Source of the DNA: Leadbetterella sp. | Lineage (GTDB): Bacteria > Bacteroidota > Bacteroidia > Cytophagales > Spirosomataceae | Direction of reading: 5' to 3' | Assembly (NCBI GenBank): GCA_019638185.1 | Contig: JAHBUH010000014.1 | Coordinates: 39,134 to 103,133, forward strand | DNA length: 64,000 nt | Part shown: one piece after another, positions 8,197-15,492 of the stretch | Position numbering within the stretch: position 1 is the first letter of the stretch | Layout: every line of letters begins with the position of its first letter | Program-made: the position numbers and the translations under genes | The notes under the pieces: model-generated | Databases searched by the model: none | The model's input: the letters and a program-made list of their open reading frames with translations, nothing else | Told to the model about the DNA's origin: nothing

Positions 8197-9029
8197 TGAC
8201 TTATATTTCTTATATTACAGACAGTCCTCCGATGAAATCAAAAGAAACCCTGAAAACAGTAATTATTGTCCTGATCTGTTTTGCCCTTTATCATCTCCTG
8301 TTCCTGAGCTTTAAGCCCATAAAGCTCGGGCTTGACAAAATCACCCGCCAGGGGCTGGTCAGTTATGTTCTGACCTACCTGGTTGTGGGAATACCCGTCT
8401 TTGCAGGTACATGGCTCCTCAACCGCCCCGCTGGTATTTTTAAAAGCCTGGGACTTTCTCCGGGTATTGTGACCGCCGTGGCCGTAAGCCTGTTATTTAC
8501 CCTGCCCATGTTTGCCGGAGGTTTTCTCTTCTTCCGGTTTAACCACCAGATAGAGATTCAAAACCTGGTAGCCGGAACATGGGTGGCTGGCTTTATGGAA
8601 GAGTTATACTTCAGGGGTTTCCTTTTCGGACAGCTGTTCCGGAAAACCCGCCTGGGCTTTGCCACTTCCATTTTGCTGGGAGCCGCAATCTTCGCTTCCG
8701 GACATTTATACCAAAGCCAGGATACCCGTGAGCTCATCGGAATCTTCACGATCACCTTCTCGGGCGCCGTATTTTTCGCCTGGCTCTATGTAGAATGGAA
8801 TTATAACCTGTGGGTTCCGATACTGACTCACACCTTCATGAATCTGGCCTGGAGCCTGTTTAAGATTGATGATTCTGCCCTGGGAGACATGAAAGCCAAT
8901 GTTTTCAGGGGGCTGACCATCCTGACGGCCATCGTGTTTACCATTCTTTACAAAAAGAAGAAAAACCGGCCGCTGGTGGTTACCCGGCAGGCGTTACTAT
9001 TTAAAAAACAAAGTCTGATACCGATGTAA
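8193..9029 (+). CDS. CPBP-family intramembrane glutamic endopeptidase (CAAX protease-like)
   Basis: A 278-residue membrane protein with about seven hydrophobic segments. The CPBP (Abi) motif 1 is EELYFRG (Glu136, Glu137, Arg141); motif 2 appears as FASGHLY near residue 168 and motif 3 as ILTHTFMNLAW near 208. In the family the two Glu residues and the His residues form the active site within the membrane. Substrates are often prenylated or small secreted peptides; here unknown. The start ATG at 8193 overlaps the preceding stop in an ATGA junction. ATG at 8232 (MKSKETL) is an alternative that would drop an unusual 13-residue extension. Confidence 0.85.
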   Translation: MMTYISYITDSPPMKSKETLKTVIIVLICFALYHLLFLSFKPIKLGLDKITRQGLVSYVLTYLVVGIPVFAGTWLLNRPAGIFKSLGLSPGIVTAVAVSLLFTLPMFAGGFLFFRFNHQIEIQNLVAGTWVAGFMEELYFRGFLFGQLFRKTRLGFATSILLGAAIFASGHLYQSQDTRELIGIFTITFSGAVFFAWLYVEWNYNLWVPILTHTFMNLAWSLFKIDDSALGDMKANVFRGLTILTAIVFTILYKKKKNRPLVVTRQALLFKKQSLIPM

Positions 9030-9083
9030 AGGCATTCGTATGGTTCCATAAAACTCCTGCTCTCCTGAATCTCTACAGCGTCT

Positions 9084-9443
9084 CTATATCCGGTCCAGCT
9101 GATGTTTTGTCAACTCATTCTCCGTATCGCCGGTGTTCAGGGTGGTGGCCGGTTCAAAAAGCATCACCAAAACTTCATTTTCGGCTACGGGCCTGTGTTC
9201 CACTCCTTTCGGAACAATCAGGAACTCATTTTTGTGGAGGGTAACGGTTTTATCCCGGAATTCTATTTTCAGCGTTCCGTCCACAATAAAAAACATTTCG
9301 TCTTCGTGGTCATGTTTATGCCAGACAAATTCCCCTTTGAATTTGGCAAGCTTTACATGCTGTCCATTGAGCTCACCGGCAATTTTGGGCGACCAGTATT
9401 CAGAAAACAGGGAAAATTTTTCGGCTAAGTTAACTTTATCCAT
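9084..9443 (-). CDS. Small cupin-domain protein
   Basis: A 119-residue single cupin. Motif 1 is WHKHDHEDEMFFIVDGTLKI (about residues 41-60), with three His and one Glu for metal binding. Motif 2 is IVPKGVEHRPVAENEVLVML (about residues 76-95), with its His. Such proteins bind a divalent metal and may be isomerases, dioxygenases or sensors; I cannot choose. It stands alone, convergent with the CPBP gene upstream and followed by another minus-strand gene. Confidence 0.8.
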   Translation of the reverse strand: MDKVNLAEKFSLFSEYWSPKIAGELNGQHVKLAKFKGEFVWHKHDHEDEMFFIVDGTLKIEFRDKTVTLHKNEFLIVPKGVEHRPVAENEVLVMLFEPATTLNTGDTENELTKHQLDRI

Positions 9444-9521
9444 GGTTTTGCGTATACAGTTATTTACATCAGGAAACGGCTCTTTCGGGCAGATCAGGTT
9501 TCAACCAAGCTTTCCCGGATT

Positions 9522-10121
9522 TCATTTTCCCTTCGCTAATTTACAGGTAAATTCCGTCTTTTTATGGGTTAGGTCCCAGGTTGAAATTTCTTCAAGCACC
9601 AGGTCAGGATATTTTTTACCGATATCCCGCAGGGCATTGCCCACTGATTTTCGCAGATATTCACTGTCATCTGCCTTATGCTGACTGATAAGCTTTATAG
9701 CCTCAGTGGGGTGATCTTTAAAGTAAGGCCGGCTTGTCCAGATCCGGAGTCCTTCAATAACCGCCCGTTTCACATTCGGGTTTTCGTCGGCCAGCCATTT
9801 CCGGATAACCGGCAGGCTCTTTTCATAGCTGGTTATCTTGCAATAATGGTCAAATGCCTTGGCCAGCATCTCCTGCACCCGCCAGTTCGGATCTTCCGCC
9901 ACCCGGGTTTCAAGGAGGGTGAGCGCCCGGGGATTTCCGGCAGAAAGCTGCCCCAGCAGATAAGTAGCCAGCATTCTCACCTGGTAAGCAGAATCCGCCA
10001 GAAACTGTTCCGCCAGGTCAAAATGCTTTTGCGTTTTATCGGCCAGAAGAATGTCCCCAGCTTCCATAATGTGTTTGAAGCCGTGTTCTATTTTCAGAAT
10101 ATTCTCAATGAGTTTTTCCAT
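9522..10121 (-). CDS. HEAT-repeat protein related to DNA alkylation repair (AlkD-like)
   Basis: About 199 residues from ATG at 10121. A longer start at 10154 adds 11 poorly conserved residues (MGRRKIGESRI) and seems less likely. The chain is a helical repeat array, with pairs such as FLADSAYQVRMLATYLLGQL, DPNWRVQEMLAKAFDHY, NPNVKRAVIEGLRIWTSRP and EYLRKSVGNALRDIGKKYP. The Trp-Arg-Val-Gln-Glu and Lys-Ser-Val-Gly-Asn-Ala-Leu-Arg-Asp blocks are typical of AlkC/AlkD-like DNA glycosylase relatives. Members remove or bind alkylated bases, but some have lost catalysis. It is a lone gene with no linked repair partner. Confidence 0.7.
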   Translation of the reverse strand: MEKLIENILKIEHGFKHIMEAGDILLADKTQKHFDLAEQFLADSAYQVRMLATYLLGQLSAGNPRALTLLETRVAEDPNWRVQEMLAKAFDHYCKITSYEKSLPVIRKWLADENPNVKRAVIEGLRIWTSRPYFKDHPTEAIKLISQHKADDSEYLRKSVGNALRDIGKKYPDLVLEEISTWDLTHKKTEFTCKLAKGK

Positions 10122-10154
10122 AATACGAGACTCACCGATTTTCCGCCTTCCCAT

Positions 10155-10520
10155 CTAATGAATATTGCAGTGGGTATTTCATTAATCTCTTCTATTAACT
10201 GTTGTCATTATTTTGCTCAATTTGTGGTATATATATTCCTTGGGATTTCATAAATGAATTGAATAGCATATTTGTTAAATTTCTCCTTCATTATATACCG
10301 GATTTTGAATTGGGTGTATGATTACAGCTAACTGTCAAATATAGGGAAGTTTCAGCCAAGCCCATTCCGGATTTTGAATTTTTAGGTATAATTACCAATG
10401 ATACTACTGAAACAGTATTCAATAAAATAATGCACTTTTGTAATATAAAAAGCTAACCGGGCATCGCTCCCTGTTTTAAGAAATGGATTAGTTATCACAA
10501 ATGACAAAAACCTTAAAAGA
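10155..10520. repeat. Intergenic region with an imperfect direct repeat
   Basis: AT-rich gap of 366 bases. It holds two copies of a 31-32-base unit, 10295-10325 and 10364-10395, both containing CCGGATTTTGAATT followed by a GTATxATTAC-like end and offset by 69 bases. I see no gene. A CACTTTTG sequence at 10433-10440 resembles the -7 element of the lipoprotein gene at 10521. Confidence 0.5.
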
Positions 10521-11339
10521 ATGAAGCTTATAAAACTGACTTTCATAGTATCCTCACTTCTACTTTGGAGGTGCAACCCAACCGACCGTAAAACTACTTC
10601 AGTAACCGGGAGCCAGCCAGCTGACACCCTTCCAACGCCGGGACTTGAAAGCCCTCAGGCAGACGATATCAAAAGTGTGATAGCCTTATTCAAAACAGGA
10701 GATCCGGATAAAATTGCAGATAAGATTCATTTTCCTTTAAACAGAGAATATCCGATACCCGCCATTAAAGACAAAGAAGAATTTAAGCAGCGCTTTAGTG
10801 AAGTTTTTGACAAGGTTCTGATCGACAAAATTGCGAATTCCAAAGTGGAACAATGGTCGGAAGTGGGTTGGAGAGGAATTATGTTTGAAAATGGTATTTT
10901 GTGGATGGCCAACTCTGATGGAGTGATCACTGCGGTAAACTATCAAAGCGACGTTGAAAAGAAATTAAGGCAGGATTTAATCACGAAGGACAAACAAAAC
11001 CTGCACGCTTCATTAAAAACTTTTGAAAGTCCGGTTTACAAAATAAAGACAAAAAAATACCTGATCAGAATTGACAAACTAACCGACTCCAGGTACAGGT
11101 ACGCTTCCTGGAAAATAACAGAAAAAGAATCTTCAAAACCCGACATCATCCTGGATAACGGCGAATTAGAAGCGGATGGAAACGGAGGAAATCACGTAAT
11201 CACTTTTTCTAAAGATAATTACACCTACAAAATTCACCGGATTTTAATGGGTGCAGAAGGTTCGCCCGAGGTTACACTTGAAGTGGAGAAGGACGGAAAG
11301 CTCATTTTAGCCGAAGATGGAGAACTGATCATGGAATAA
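10521..11339 (+). CDS. Putative lipoprotein of unknown function
   Basis: A 272-residue protein with the N-terminus MKLIKLTFIVSSLLLWRCNP. Cys18 would be the lipidation site, although Trp-Arg before it is not a standard lipobox, so plain secretion is also possible. After a Thr/Pro-rich linker (residues 20-48) comes a globular part with the sequence IKSVIALFKTGDPDKIADKI, which recalls NTF2-like or DUF4348-type domains, but I cannot assign it. The second half is beta-rich and Lys-rich. The PaiB-like gene starts 25 bases after the stop, so they may be co-transcribed. Confidence 0.65.
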   Translation: MKLIKLTFIVSSLLLWRCNPTDRKTTSVTGSQPADTLPTPGLESPQADDIKSVIALFKTGDPDKIADKIHFPLNREYPIPAIKDKEEFKQRFSEVFDKVLIDKIANSKVEQWSEVGWRGIMFENGILWMANSDGVITAVNYQSDVEKKLRQDLITKDKQNLHASLKTFESPVYKIKTKKYLIRIDKLTDSRYRYASWKITEKESSKPDIILDNGELEADGNGGNHVITFSKDNYTYKIHRILMGAEGSPEVTLEVEKDGKLILAEDGELIME

Positions 11340-11364
11340 AAGAAATAACGAACCGAATAACCTA

Positions 11365-11976
11365 ATGTATATTCCCAAAATAAACGAAGCCACCGACAGA
11401 GATGAAATAGTGGCCTTCATGAAGCAATTCAGTTTCGCCACTATCATTACGGCAAAAGACAGCTTGCCGGTGGGGACGCATCTGCCCTTCATCGTGACCG
11501 TCCGGGGAGAAGATATAGTGCTGACTTCCCATTTCGCAAAGGCAAACAGCCAGTGGAAGGATATTGAAAACCATCCGGTTCTTGTTATTTTCAGTGAACC
11601 TCATGCCTATATTTCGCCCACCCACTACGACAAAGAACTCAGCGTTCCCACCTGGAACTATATTTCGGTTCACGCTTACGGGCACGGCAAAGTGATTGAA
11701 GACCGGGAACAGGTTTTGGAAATCCTTAACGTTACCATTGATAATTACGAAACCTCTTACAGGCAAAAATGGGACAATTTTCCGGACGATTATAAGACAA
11801 AAATGGCGAACGGTATTGTAGCCTTTGAGGTTATAGTGACCGGTTTACAGGCCAAGAAAAAGCTGAGTCAAAACAAAACGGAAGCCGAAAGACAAAGAAT
11901 CATTGACACGCTTTCCGGGAGTACGGACACTAATGAAAAGTTAATTGCTGATTATATGCGGCAAAACAACATTTAA
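11365..11976 (+). CDS. PaiB-like FMN-binding negative transcriptional regulator
   Basis: A 203-residue protein opening MYIPKINEATDRDEIVAFMK, with SFATIITAKDSLPVGTHLPF, LTSHFAKANSQWKD, FSEPHAYISPTHY and VPTWNYISVHAYGHGKVIED. These are the conserved blocks of the PaiB family in usual order and length. The fold is a split barrel related to pyridoxamine-phosphate oxidase and binds FMN. In Bacillus, PaiB affects sporulation and protease genes with the acetyltransferase PaiA. No PaiA partner lies next to it here, so the regulatory role is by family only. Confidence 0.85.
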   Translation: MYIPKINEATDRDEIVAFMKQFSFATIITAKDSLPVGTHLPFIVTVRGEDIVLTSHFAKANSQWKDIENHPVLVIFSEPHAYISPTHYDKELSVPTWNYISVHAYGHGKVIEDREQVLEILNVTIDNYETSYRQKWDNFPDDYKTKMANGIVAFEVIVTGLQAKKKLSQNKTEAERQRIIDTLSGSTDTNEKLIADYMRQNNI

Positions 11977-12102
11977 TGCACTTTTTTGATAAATTGGCTA
12001 CAGATACACGAACCATCAGAGATTCTGTTATAACATCCCCTGTTTAAGCTACTTTTCCCGGGTAAATCTTCCGGAACTTTGTACTGTTAAATAATTCAGA
12101 AT

Positions 12103-12801
12103 ATGGACATCACAAAAATCCTGATCATCGTCACCAATATCGGCCTTTATGACAGTGGAAAGCTGGAAACGGGCTTGTGGCTCAGTGAATTGACTCACTT
12201 ATACCATGAGGCAAAACAGCAGGGCTATGAAATCACCATCGCCAGCCCGAAGGGCGGAAATGTGCCCATAGACCCGGAAAGCCTGAAGCGCTTTACGCTC
12301 GACAAAGTCTCAAAAAAATATTGGGCGGATCCGGCATTTAAAGAATTACTGGTCCACAGCCGGAGCCTGAGTGAGGTGGCCGACGTAAAGTTTGACCTGG
12401 TCTACCTGGCCGGCGGACACGGTACGATGTACGATTTCCCGGACGATCCCCAGATGCAATCCATCATCCGGAACCACTATGAAAACGGGAAGCCGGTGGC
12501 CGCCATCTGTCATGGAGTGGGTGGCTTGCTGAACGTGAGATTATCAGATGGCCAATACCTCATTAAGAATAAAACCATTACCGGCTTTAACTGGTTTGAG
12601 GAAAGCCTGGCTAACCGGAAAAAAGAAGTGCCGTTTAACCTCGAGGCCTCGTTAAAAGAACGGGGTTCCAACTACCAGAAAGCGTTTATTCCCATGACTT
12701 CCAAAGTGGTGACCGACGGGAATTTAATTACCGGGCAAAATCCCTTCAGCTCCAAAGAAATGGCCAAGGTGGTGATGCGTAAACTGGAAACTTCCATTTA
12801 A
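12103..12801 (+). CDS. Type 1 glutamine amidotransferase / DJ-1/PfpI-family protein (Hsp31-like)
   Basis: A 232-residue protein of the DJ-1/PfpI superfamily. The nucleophile elbow is PVAAICHGVGGLL, with the reactive Cys followed by His. DLVYLAGGHGTMYDFPDDP upstream of it is typical of the Hsp31/class I amidotransferase-like branch, and TGLWLSELTHLYHEAK supplies the acidic residue (Glu) that pairs with the Cys. Members act as glyoxalase III, deglycase or chaperone; the exact activity is not readable. The SDR-like gene starts 12 bases after the stop, so both may form one stress-response operon. Confidence 0.85.
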   Translation: MDITKILIIVTNIGLYDSGKLETGLWLSELTHLYHEAKQQGYEITIASPKGGNVPIDPESLKRFTLDKVSKKYWADPAFKELLVHSRSLSEVADVKFDLVYLAGGHGTMYDFPDDPQMQSIIRNHYENGKPVAAICHGVGGLLNVRLSDGQYLIKNKTITGFNWFEESLANRKKEVPFNLEASLKERGSNYQKAFIPMTSKVVTDGNLITGQNPFSSKEMAKVVMRKLETSI

Positions 12802-12813
12802 AAATCAGGAAAA

Positions 12814-13761
12814 ATGCAAACTATTTTAGGAGCCAATGGCCAGATAGGCGAAGAACTGGCCCGGGAATTGAAAAGAAATTTCACCTCCGATATCCGGATT
12901 GTAAGCCGTAAACCCCAAAAAATAAATAATACAGACGAGGTTTTCCCGGCAGATTTATCCATCCGGGAAGAAGCCATCCTGGCCGTCAAAGGCAGTGAGA
13001 TCGCTTATTTTACCCTGGGCCTCCCGGCCAGCGCTGACCTGTGGGAACAGCAGTTTCCGCTGATTCTGCGGAATGTGATTGACGCCTGCAAGATTCACGG
13101 AGCTAAGCTGGTGTTTTTTGATAATACCTACATGTATCCACAGGATGGCCGGGTGCTCAGGGAAGACACCGTTTTTCACCCCGTGGGGAGAAAAGGAGTC
13201 GTAAGAAAGGAAATGGCCGAAATGGTTCTGAAGGAAATGCAGGCGGGTGAACTGGAAGCCGTGATTTGTCGTGCGCCAGAATTTTATGGTCCGGGGAAAA
13301 CACAGAGTATTACTAATACATTAATTTTTAACAACATAGAGACAGAGAAAAGGCTAAAAGTGCCGCTGTCGGCTGCTAAAAAACGAAGCCTGATCTGGAC
13401 ACCGGACGCCAGCCGGGCTACCGCCCTGATCGGGAACACGCCGGATGCTTTTGGCCAGACCTGGCATTTGCCGGTGGATGAAAGCCGCCCCACCTATAAA
13501 GAATTCATAACACTGGCTTCTGAGGTTTACGGTAAAGAGTTGAAATACTTTATTATACCGGAATGGGTTTTCAGCATCGGGGCCCTCTTCAATAAGAGCG
13601 TAAAAGAACTGCTGGAATTGCTGCCCCGGTATAAACACGATAATATTTTTGACGATTCAAAATTCAGAAAACGCTTCCCGGACTTTACCGTCACTTGGTA
13701 CAGGCAGGGAATAGAGCAGATCCGGCATGAACAGCTTTCTTCCCGAAAAGAAAATCACTAA
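12814..13761 (+). CDS. NAD(P)-binding epimerase/dehydratase-like (extended or atypical SDR) protein
   Basis: A 315-residue Rossmann-fold protein. It opens MQTILGANGQIGEELARELK, with the dinucleotide-binding G-x-x-G-x-x-G-like motif written as GANGQIG. LVFFDNTYMYPQDGRVL and CRAPEFYGPG match the region around the catalytic Tyr of NAD-dependent epimerases. The usual YxxxK is not clear (Tyr-Met-Tyr, Arg-Lys), so an atypical SDR is possible. It follows the DJ-1-like gene by 12 bases and is followed by a palindromic repeat. The substrate is unknown. Confidence 0.75.
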   Translation: MQTILGANGQIGEELARELKRNFTSDIRIVSRKPQKINNTDEVFPADLSIREEAILAVKGSEIAYFTLGLPASADLWEQQFPLILRNVIDACKIHGAKLVFFDNTYMYPQDGRVLREDTVFHPVGRKGVVRKEMAEMVLKEMQAGELEAVICRAPEFYGPGKTQSITNTLIFNNIETEKRLKVPLSAAKKRSLIWTPDASRATALIGNTPDAFGQTWHLPVDESRPTYKEFITLASEVYGKELKYFIIPEWVFSIGALFNKSVKELLELLPRYKHDNIFDDSKFRKRFPDFTVTWYRQGIEQIRHEQLSSRKENH

Positions 13762-13768
13762 CTTAGCA

Positions 13769-13870
13769 ATGAGCTTTGAGCAGTGAGCTATGAGACGGGT
13801 GACGCTTCGCTTTGATTCAAAAGGCAGTGGTACGCCGTCTTTCCCTATAGCTGCTCAAAGCTCATAGCTC
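13769..13870. repeat. Dispersed palindromic repeat, copy A (large hairpin)
   Basis: ATGAGCTTTGAGCAG (13769-13783) is perfectly complementary to 13851-13865, and GAGCTATGAG (13785-13794) to 13861-13870. The arms surround about 55 bases. The same words (GAGCAGTGAGC, GCTCAAAGCTCAT) recur at 48084-48178. It lies between the SDR and AraC genes. It may act as a terminator, but no T run follows. Confidence 0.7.
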
Positions 13871-13886
13871 AAAACTAAAACAAATT

Positions 13887-14798
13887 ATGAAAACACCGGA
13901 AAAAGTCTCCTCCATCAGTGCCCTGCACCAGTTGTTAGGACTGCAAAGGCCCTCCCATCCGCTGATCAGTGTATTTAATTTTGACGATGTAAAACTACAG
14001 CCGGAAACCATTCTCCACGCCGTTACTACCGATTTTTATGTGATTGCCTTAAAGAAAGACTGCGCCGGCGGGAAATGCCGGTACGGTCAGCAATATTATG
14101 ATTTTGACGATGGCATCATGTACTTTATGGCCCCGCACCAGGTGATGCAGTTTGAAGATATCCTCCTGAATGGGGTGAGGGGATTTGTGCTGGTGGTTCA
14201 TCCTGATTTTTTGCAGGGGTATTCCCTGGCGGCCGGAATCAAAGACTACGGCTACTTCTCGTATGCCAGTAACGAGGCACTTCACCTTTCCGAAAAGGAG
14301 GAAAATGCGGTCATGCATATCATAGAAAATGTGAGCCGGGAAACAGACGCCAATATGGATGCCTTTACCCAGGACCTGCTGGTATCCAATATTGAGCTGT
14401 TACTGAAATACTGCGACCGCTTTTACCACCGGCAGTTCCTGACCCGCAAGAAAGTCAATAACGATCTCCTTACGAAGCTGGAAGCTCTGCTGGATGATTA
14501 TTTCAGAAGCGGTAAATTAGTGGAAAAAGGGATCCCTACCGTTCAATGGGTGGCAGATGCACTTCATCTCAGCCCCAATTACCTGACAGATATGCTGCGG
14601 GTACAAACCGGGCAAACCACGCAGCAGCATATTCAGAACCGGGTGATCGAAAAAGCAAAAGAGCTGCTGTCGGTCACAGGAATGTCGGTATCCGAAATCG
14701 CGTATCAATTAGGCTTTGAGCATCCTCAGTCTTTCCATCGCCTGTTCAAAAGCCGCACGCTGATTTCACCGCTGGAGTTCAGGGCTTCGTTTAATTAG
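13887..14798 (+). CDS. AraC-family transcriptional regulator
   Basis: A 303-residue protein with an N-terminal cupin-like sensing region (residues 25-160) and a C-terminal AraC double helix-turn-helix (about residues 205-300). The DNA-binding signatures are VQWVADALHLSPNYLTDMLR and then VSEIAYQLGFEHPQSFHRLF and KSRTLISPLEFR. Members of this shape in Bacteroidota often control adjacent oxidoreductase genes. The upstream SDR and DJ-1-like genes on the same strand are the nearest candidates. The gene is convergent with the response regulator gene, 3 bases away. Confidence 0.9.
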   Translation: MKTPEKVSSISALHQLLGLQRPSHPLISVFNFDDVKLQPETILHAVTTDFYVIALKKDCAGGKCRYGQQYYDFDDGIMYFMAPHQVMQFEDILLNGVRGFVLVVHPDFLQGYSLAAGIKDYGYFSYASNEALHLSEKEENAVMHIIENVSRETDANMDAFTQDLLVSNIELLLKYCDRFYHRQFLTRKKVNNDLLTKLEALLDDYFRSGKLVEKGIPTVQWVADALHLSPNYLTDMLRVQTGQTTQQHIQNRVIEKAKELLSVTGMSVSEIAYQLGFEHPQSFHRLFKSRTLISPLEFRASFN

Positions 14799-14801
14799 GA
14801 T

Positions 14802-15434
14802 TCAAACCACATTCTGCTTGATGGCCTTCGCCACGGCTTCGTTCATGGAATGCACCTCCAGCTTCTCGTAGATGCTGCGGATGTACTGGCGTACCGTGTT
14901 AATGGAAATGCCCAGCTCGGCGGCGATCATCTTGTAGCTATTGCCGTTTACCAGGGATAACAGGATATCTTTCTCCCGTTTCGTAAGGTTATAATCTTTG
15001 GGGGCCACCTGTTTAATGGCGGCGAAAGAGCGGATCACCTTCCGGGCGATAGACGGGCTCATGGGCGATCCGCCGTTCATGGTGTCGTGGATAGCCTCGA
15101 TGATCTTTTCCGGCGAGGTCTTCTTCAGGAGATAGCCTTTAGCCCCCAGGCAGATACTGTCGAACACGTGCTCATCATCTTCAAAAACGGTCAACATCAC
15201 CACCGGCGTGTCCGGGTAGTTACGGATAATAAACCTCAGCCCCTCCAGGCCGTTGACCACCGGCATGTCGATATCCATCAATACCAGGTCAGGGCGGTAA
15301 AAATCCATGATCTTGGCTATGCGGGCACAGTTTTCCCAGCTTCCGCATACTTTTATTTCCCCGGCGGTGCTGAGCAATTCGGTTAATTGCTCCCGCAACA
15401 GCACGTTATCCTCAAAAACCGCTACATTCACCAT
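14802..15434 (-). CDS. LuxR/NarL-family response regulator
   Basis: A 210-residue two-domain regulator. The receiver domain spans residues 1-120 with acidic pocket Glu8-Asp9, phosphoacceptor Asp54 (LVLMDIDMP), Thr82 and Lys104 (GYLLKKTSPEK). The C-terminal HTH of LuxR type covers about residues 145-205 (LTKREKDILLSLVNGNSYKM, ISINTVRQYIRSIYEKLEVH). The kinase gene lies 58 bases upstream on the same strand, so they form a cognate pair. Its likely DNA targets are the TACGCAT palindromes at 17785 and 18505: position and spacing fit an activator, but binding is inference. Confidence 0.93.
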   Translation of the reverse strand: MVNVAVFEDNVLLREQLTELLSTAGEIKVCGSWENCARIAKIMDFYRPDLVLMDIDMPVVNGLEGLRFIIRNYPDTPVVMLTVFEDDEHVFDSICLGAKGYLLKKTSPEKIIEAIHDTMNGGSPMSPSIARKVIRSFAAIKQVAPKDYNLTKREKDILLSLVNGNSYKMIAAELGISINTVRQYIRSIYEKLEVHSMNEAVAKAIKQNVV

Positions 15435-15492
15435 TATCCCGATTTTTTTACTTCAAAGTAAGCAGCTAAACACCGCTTTCGCCATTACATGA

